A stretch of 64,000 nt of DNA. Source: Rhodospirillum sp. (GTDB lineage: Bacteria > Pseudomonadota > Alphaproteobacteria > Rhodospirillales > Rhodospirillaceae). Positions within the stretch are counted from its first letter, which is position 1. Every line of letters begins with the position of its first letter. The position numbers and the translations under genes are program-made. Positions 61,105 through 64,000 of this stretch are shown one piece after another. The notes under the pieces are model-generated. The model did no database searches, was not told the DNA's origin, and worked only from the letters and a program-made list of their open reading frames with translations. The stretch covers positions 1-64,000 of the forward strand of contig JAIOYK010000030.1 of assembly GCA_021741145.1 (NCBI GenBank). The letters run 5' to 3'.

Positions 61105-61144
61105 GCACAGCCCCGGCGGAGGACCCGTCCGGGGCTGTGCTGTT
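61105..61144 (+). terminator. Terminator after dctM, with duplicated arm
   Basis: GCACAGCCCCGG (61105-61116) pairs perfectly with CCGGGGCTGTGC (61129-61140), followed by TGTTT. A second copy of the left arm, GCACAGCCCCGG, sits just upstream at 61091-61102, so two alternative hairpins are possible. Confidence 0.8.
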
Positions 61145-61163
61145 TGGGGCCTTATACCCGCCG

Positions 61164-61595
61164 TCACTTCCCCGTGGTCGGCAAGGTGGGCAGAGTGGGC
61201 GCGCCCTGAAGGGGGATGGCTTCATAGACCTTGCAGGTCGAATAGCCATCTTCCTTGAAATGATAGGTGTTTTCGGCAATCGCCTTGCCCAGGGGGTCGT
61301 AGAGATTGAAGCCGCGTTTGGCGATGCCGGAGATGGTCACCCCTCCAGCGTTATCCTTGCCCCCATAGCCGATATAAAGCCCATCCTTGAACACTTGGTT
61401 GAACAGACCCTTGCGACAAAGCTTGGACAGTTCGGGCTTAATCTTCCCGACTTTCCAATAGGGCGCGGAACTGACGCCATATTGGATCGCCCGATCCAAG
61501 GCCCGCGCCTCTGGACCGAGGACACAACAAATCATGACCGTGGCGACGACAACCACGGCTCGGGTGCCCCCACCCCAAACCTTATCGACTTTCAT
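61164..61595 (-). CDS. Small secreted hypothetical protein
   Basis: A 143-residue product with a signal peptide (about residues 10-32, cleavage after ARA). The mature domain has Cys, Tyr and Gly-rich segments (YGVSSAPYWKVGKIKPELSKLCRKG, FNLYDPLGKAIAENTYHFKEDGYSTCKVYEA). I do not recognise a family. I start at the ATG at 61595. An earlier in-frame start at 61679 is unlikely. Confidence 0.65.
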   Translation of the reverse strand: MKVDKVWGGGTRAVVVVATVMICCVLGPEARALDRAIQYGVSSAPYWKVGKIKPELSKLCRKGLFNQVFKDGLYIGYGGKDNAGGVTISGIAKRGFNLYDPLGKAIAENTYHFKEDGYSTCKVYEAIPLQGAPTLPTLPTTGK

Positions 61596-61901
61596 GGAAC
61601 CCTTTCGGCTTGCCCGGGTGTGCCCCAAGACCCCATCAGGGTACCTCCAGCGCCTCCCGACGGGCAAGGACGGATTCACCGACTGATCCGACGCTTCGGA
61701 ATATCAACGCCAATTTCCTCGTCATACCGGGCCGCGCCGAGATGCAAGGGAACCGGGAATCCAAATCGAGGACCCGCTCTTTCCGGGATGTCCCGGCCCT
61801 TGAATGCCATCAAATATGGACAGACTTTCCTCAAGTTCCAATACTCCAATATCCCAAGGCTTCACGACCGGAGCCGGATCAAGGAAGAACGGATCGACAA
61901 A
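61596..61901. other. Divergent intergenic region
   Basis: It lies between the secreted protein and the ChaN-like gene. It contains a degraded-looking palindromic stretch (about 61728-61800, TACCGGGC...GAACCGGGAATCC) reminiscent of genomic interspersed repeats. No gene is supported. Confidence 0.4.
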
Positions 61902-62900
61902 ATGCCTCTCTTGAAGCGCGTTCCCGCCATTGCGGCCCTGGTCTTTCTGATCGCCTCGGCCCAAGCGCGTTCCGCGCCCCAAACGCCGCCCCTTCCTGTC
62001 GGCCAACTGGATGCCGACAATCCCCTAGTGGGCCGGATTTTCGACGGTCGCACCGGGGCGGAGGTCCCTCTGGCCGAGGCCCTGGACCGGGCGCGGCGGA
62101 CCGAGGTGGTGCTTTTGGGGGAACGCCATGACAACCCGGACCACCATGCCCTTCAGGCCTATATCCTGGGAGAACTCCTCGATGCCGGGGGACATCCGGC
62201 CTTAATTTTCGAAATGATCGACGGGGACCAAAAAGAAACCCTCGACTCCTGGCGAGCCACGCCAACCCCGGACATCGGCGAACTCAACGACCTCCTGTCC
62301 TGGGAAAGGCGGGGTTGGCCCTCCTTCTCCTGGTACGAGCCCCTGTTCGCCCTAGCCCTCGAACAGAGCCTCCCCATCCTTCCGGGCAATCCCCCCGACG
62401 CACAGGTTCACGCCATCGCCCGGGGACAGGATCCCGACACAATCGCCGCCCTGGGCCTGGAGGCCCCCTTGCCCGCCCCCTTGGACTCGAACCTTCTCGA
62501 GACCCTGCGCGACAGCCATTGCGGCATGGTTCCCGAACAGGCCCTGGCCCCCATCGCCTTGGCCCAGCGAGCCAAGGATGCGACCATGGCCCGGGCTGTC
62601 ATAACGGCCCTGACGGAACGGGCCGAGAGCGCGGTGATCATCACCGGCTCGGAACATGCCCGCACGGACCGGGGCGCTCCCTTCTACCTCCCTGTTGGCC
62701 TATCGCACCTTTCCATCGCCTTCACCGAGGCCTTCGTGGGGGAGATGGATCCTCTCTCCTATGGGGAAGCCAAGGTCGTGACCGAAAACATGCCACCCCA
62801 TGACCTCCTGTGGTTCACCCCCCGGATTGACCGGGATGACCCCTGCGCGGGTCTGGCCGAGCATTTCCAGGGACACGAGAACGGCGCATCCGAACATTGA
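61902..62900 (+). CDS. ChaN-like (haem-binding uptake, TIKI superfamily) exported protein
   Basis: A 332-residue exported protein with a signal peptide (residues about 1-25). It has VVLLGERHDNPDHHALQAYIL (the ERHxNxxHH core of the TIKI/ChaN family), LIFEMIDGDQKETLD, PSFSWYEPLFALAL and VIITGSEHARTDRGAP. The family binds haem or acts as metalloprotease-like enzymes. Iron-uptake role is suggested by homologues only. Its stop codon abuts the converging exchanger gene stop. Confidence 0.82.
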   Translation: MPLLKRVPAIAALVFLIASAQARSAPQTPPLPVGQLDADNPLVGRIFDGRTGAEVPLAEALDRARRTEVVLLGERHDNPDHHALQAYILGELLDAGGHPALIFEMIDGDQKETLDSWRATPTPDIGELNDLLSWERRGWPSFSWYEPLFALALEQSLPILPGNPPDAQVHAIARGQDPDTIAALGLEAPLPAPLDSNLLETLRDSHCGMVPEQALAPIALAQRAKDATMARAVITALTERAESAVIITGSEHARTDRGAPFYLPVGLSHLSIAFTEAFVGEMDPLSYGEAKVVTENMPPHDLLWFTPRIDRDDPCAGLAEHFQGHENGASEH

Positions 62901-63848
62901 TCACGACAGCCAGACCATATAGGCCCCGTAGAGGGCCAGAAGAACGCCCCCTTCCCGGCGCGACACTCCGCGGCCCCTCCATGCGAACAGGAGCACCAGA
63001 AGCGTGCTTGCCCCCATGACAAGGATATCGTCCAGGAATCGCGGGCCGGTTGATCCGAAGGGAGCCGTCACGCTGGACACGCCCAGGATACAGAGGATGT
63101 TGAAAATATTGCTTCCGATCACATTGCCCAGAGCCACCTCTCCCTGACGCCGTGCCGCGGCGATCACCGAGGCGGTCAGTTCCGGCAGGGAGGTCCCGAT
63201 GGCGACGATGGTCAGTCCGATGACCTTCTCCGTCACGCCCCAGTCCCGGGCCAGATCGATGGCTCCCATGACCAGGAGCTTGGCGCCGACAACGGTCGCC
63301 GCGATCCCGATGATCACCAGGGCGAGCGCCAACCAGGGGCGGGTCGGTCCCTTGGGTCCACCCTCGGCCTCGCTGGCATGGAGGGCCGCGGCCGCCTCCT
63401 CTGGATGGCGGGCATCCCGTCGCAAGGTCCAGACCAGATAAACCACAAGGCCGCACAACAGGGCCGCGCCGCCCACCCGATCCAGACCGTCCAAGGCAAC
63501 GAGGCCGCCTCCCGCCAGGGTTACCAGAACCAGAACCCCACCATCCCGGCGAAGGGCCGCGGGATCGATAAGCATGGGACGAACCAGGGCGGCCGCGGCG
63601 ATAATCAGAAGGAGATTGGCGATATTGCTGCCCAACACGTTGCCCACGGCCAGATCGGGCGCGCCAGACAGGACCGCTTGAAGAGAAGCCGCCAGTTCAG
63701 GAGTCGACGTGCCAAATCCCACCAGGGTCAAGCCGATCACCATGGGGGAGACCCGCCAGGCACGGGCGGTGCCGACCGCGCCACGAACCAACAAATCCCC
63801 GCCAAACACCAGAATAACCAAACCACCGATTAGAACCATGACAGACAA
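62901..63848 (-). CDS. Na+/Ca2+ exchanger family (YrbG/CaxA-like) antiporter
   Basis: A 315-residue exchanger with ten helices in two inverted repeats. Each repeat carries the alpha-motif, GFGTSTPELAASLQA and IAIGTSLPELTASVIAA, with G(N)VLGSNIANLLLI and GNVIGSNIFNILCI. A cytoplasmic His/Glu loop (HPEEAAAALHASEAEGG) separates the halves. It should extrude Ca2+ using Na+ or H+. Its stop is adjacent to the ChaN-like stop (TGATCA). Confidence 0.93.
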   Translation of the reverse strand: MSVMVLIGGLVILVFGGDLLVRGAVGTARAWRVSPMVIGLTLVGFGTSTPELAASLQAVLSGAPDLAVGNVLGSNIANLLLIIAAAALVRPMLIDPAALRRDGGVLVLVTLAGGGLVALDGLDRVGGAALLCGLVVYLVWTLRRDARHPEEAAAALHASEAEGGPKGPTRPWLALALVIIGIAATVVGAKLLVMGAIDLARDWGVTEKVIGLTIVAIGTSLPELTASVIAAARRQGEVALGNVIGSNIFNILCILGVSSVTAPFGSTGPRFLDDILVMGASTLLVLLFAWRGRGVSRREGGVLLALYGAYMVWLS

Positions 63849-64000
63849 GGGAGTCTCCTGGGATAAGGCCCACGAATGAGGACCGCGGCGCTACATGGGG
63901 AAAGCCCCCCGTTCCCCGCAAGAGTGGAGACCGTGCCGGAAAAAATAGGCTCAATTCGCGTTTCGTAGGTGTATCACGCGCCCATGGCAGCCGCGATGCA
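63849..64000. other. Right edge, intergenic
   Basis: Upstream of the exchanger gene. An ATG at 63984 opens a frame that runs off the right edge after six residues, too short to call. Confidence 0.4.

Overview
The window looks like chromosome from a GC-rich, Gram-negative alphaproteobacterium, most like a Rhodospirillales member. This is inferred from gene content: a class I PHA synthase, an NDUFS4-type complex I subunit, DUF1289 and DUF2141 proteins, a DctPQM TRAP transporter, a multi-subunit Mrp-type antiporter and an alphaproteobacterial-style leuA. No rRNA or other marker allows a species call. Coding is dense, with many 4-base ATGA overlaps.

Layout. 0.6-9.5 kb: phaC, several small envelope proteins, and a coupled pair made of a cyclic-peptide-type ABC exporter and an SPFH/prohibitin protein. 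9.5-18.6 kb: a DHH phosphoesterase, a DUF1289 fusion, a sulfur amino acid group (cysteine synthase, sseA, metC), a glycosyltransferase and hisI. 18.7-31 kb: a CobW-type metallochaperone with a His repeat, an RTX-like repeat protein behind a sigma-54-like promoter, a nucleoside-recognition membrane protein divergent from an Lrp regulator with a perfect operator palindrome between them, DUF1989 and histone-deacetylase-family genes, cfa, and the zinc regulon zur-znuC-znuB divergent from znuA with two Zur-box-like palindromes. 31-32 kb: dodecin, RidA and glutaredoxin.

32.1-36.6 kb is an AT-rich island with three surface-glycan genes (deacetylase, formyltransferase, large GT-B-like protein). The third carries seven 33-bp repeats at its 5' end. 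A decayed IS5-type transposase lies just beyond the island. Next come a leucine attenuator and leuA, two polytopic acyltransferases, a GNAT protein, a DUF2000/AraC pair, tRNA-Arg(TCT) and tRNA-Pro(TGG) flanking the NDUFS4-type gene, and DUF192.

45-49.6 kb holds an ABC importer resembling the thiamine-pyrimidine type. Its genes are split by a FecR-OmpA pair on the other strand, and no TPP riboswitch is visible. 49.7-57.3 kb is a ten-gene Mrp/Mbh-like operon with three ND5/MrpD-type subunits, followed by a cluster of near-perfect palindromes. The window ends with dctPQM, a small secreted protein, a ChaN-like protein and a Na+/Ca2+ exchanger.

Most of this is ordinary chromosome. The most unusual items are the glycan island with its dual-frame repeat gene, the exporter/SPFH pair, the three-subunit antiporter operon, the possible rod-shaped RNA at 8.77-8.91 kb, and the leuA leader peptide.
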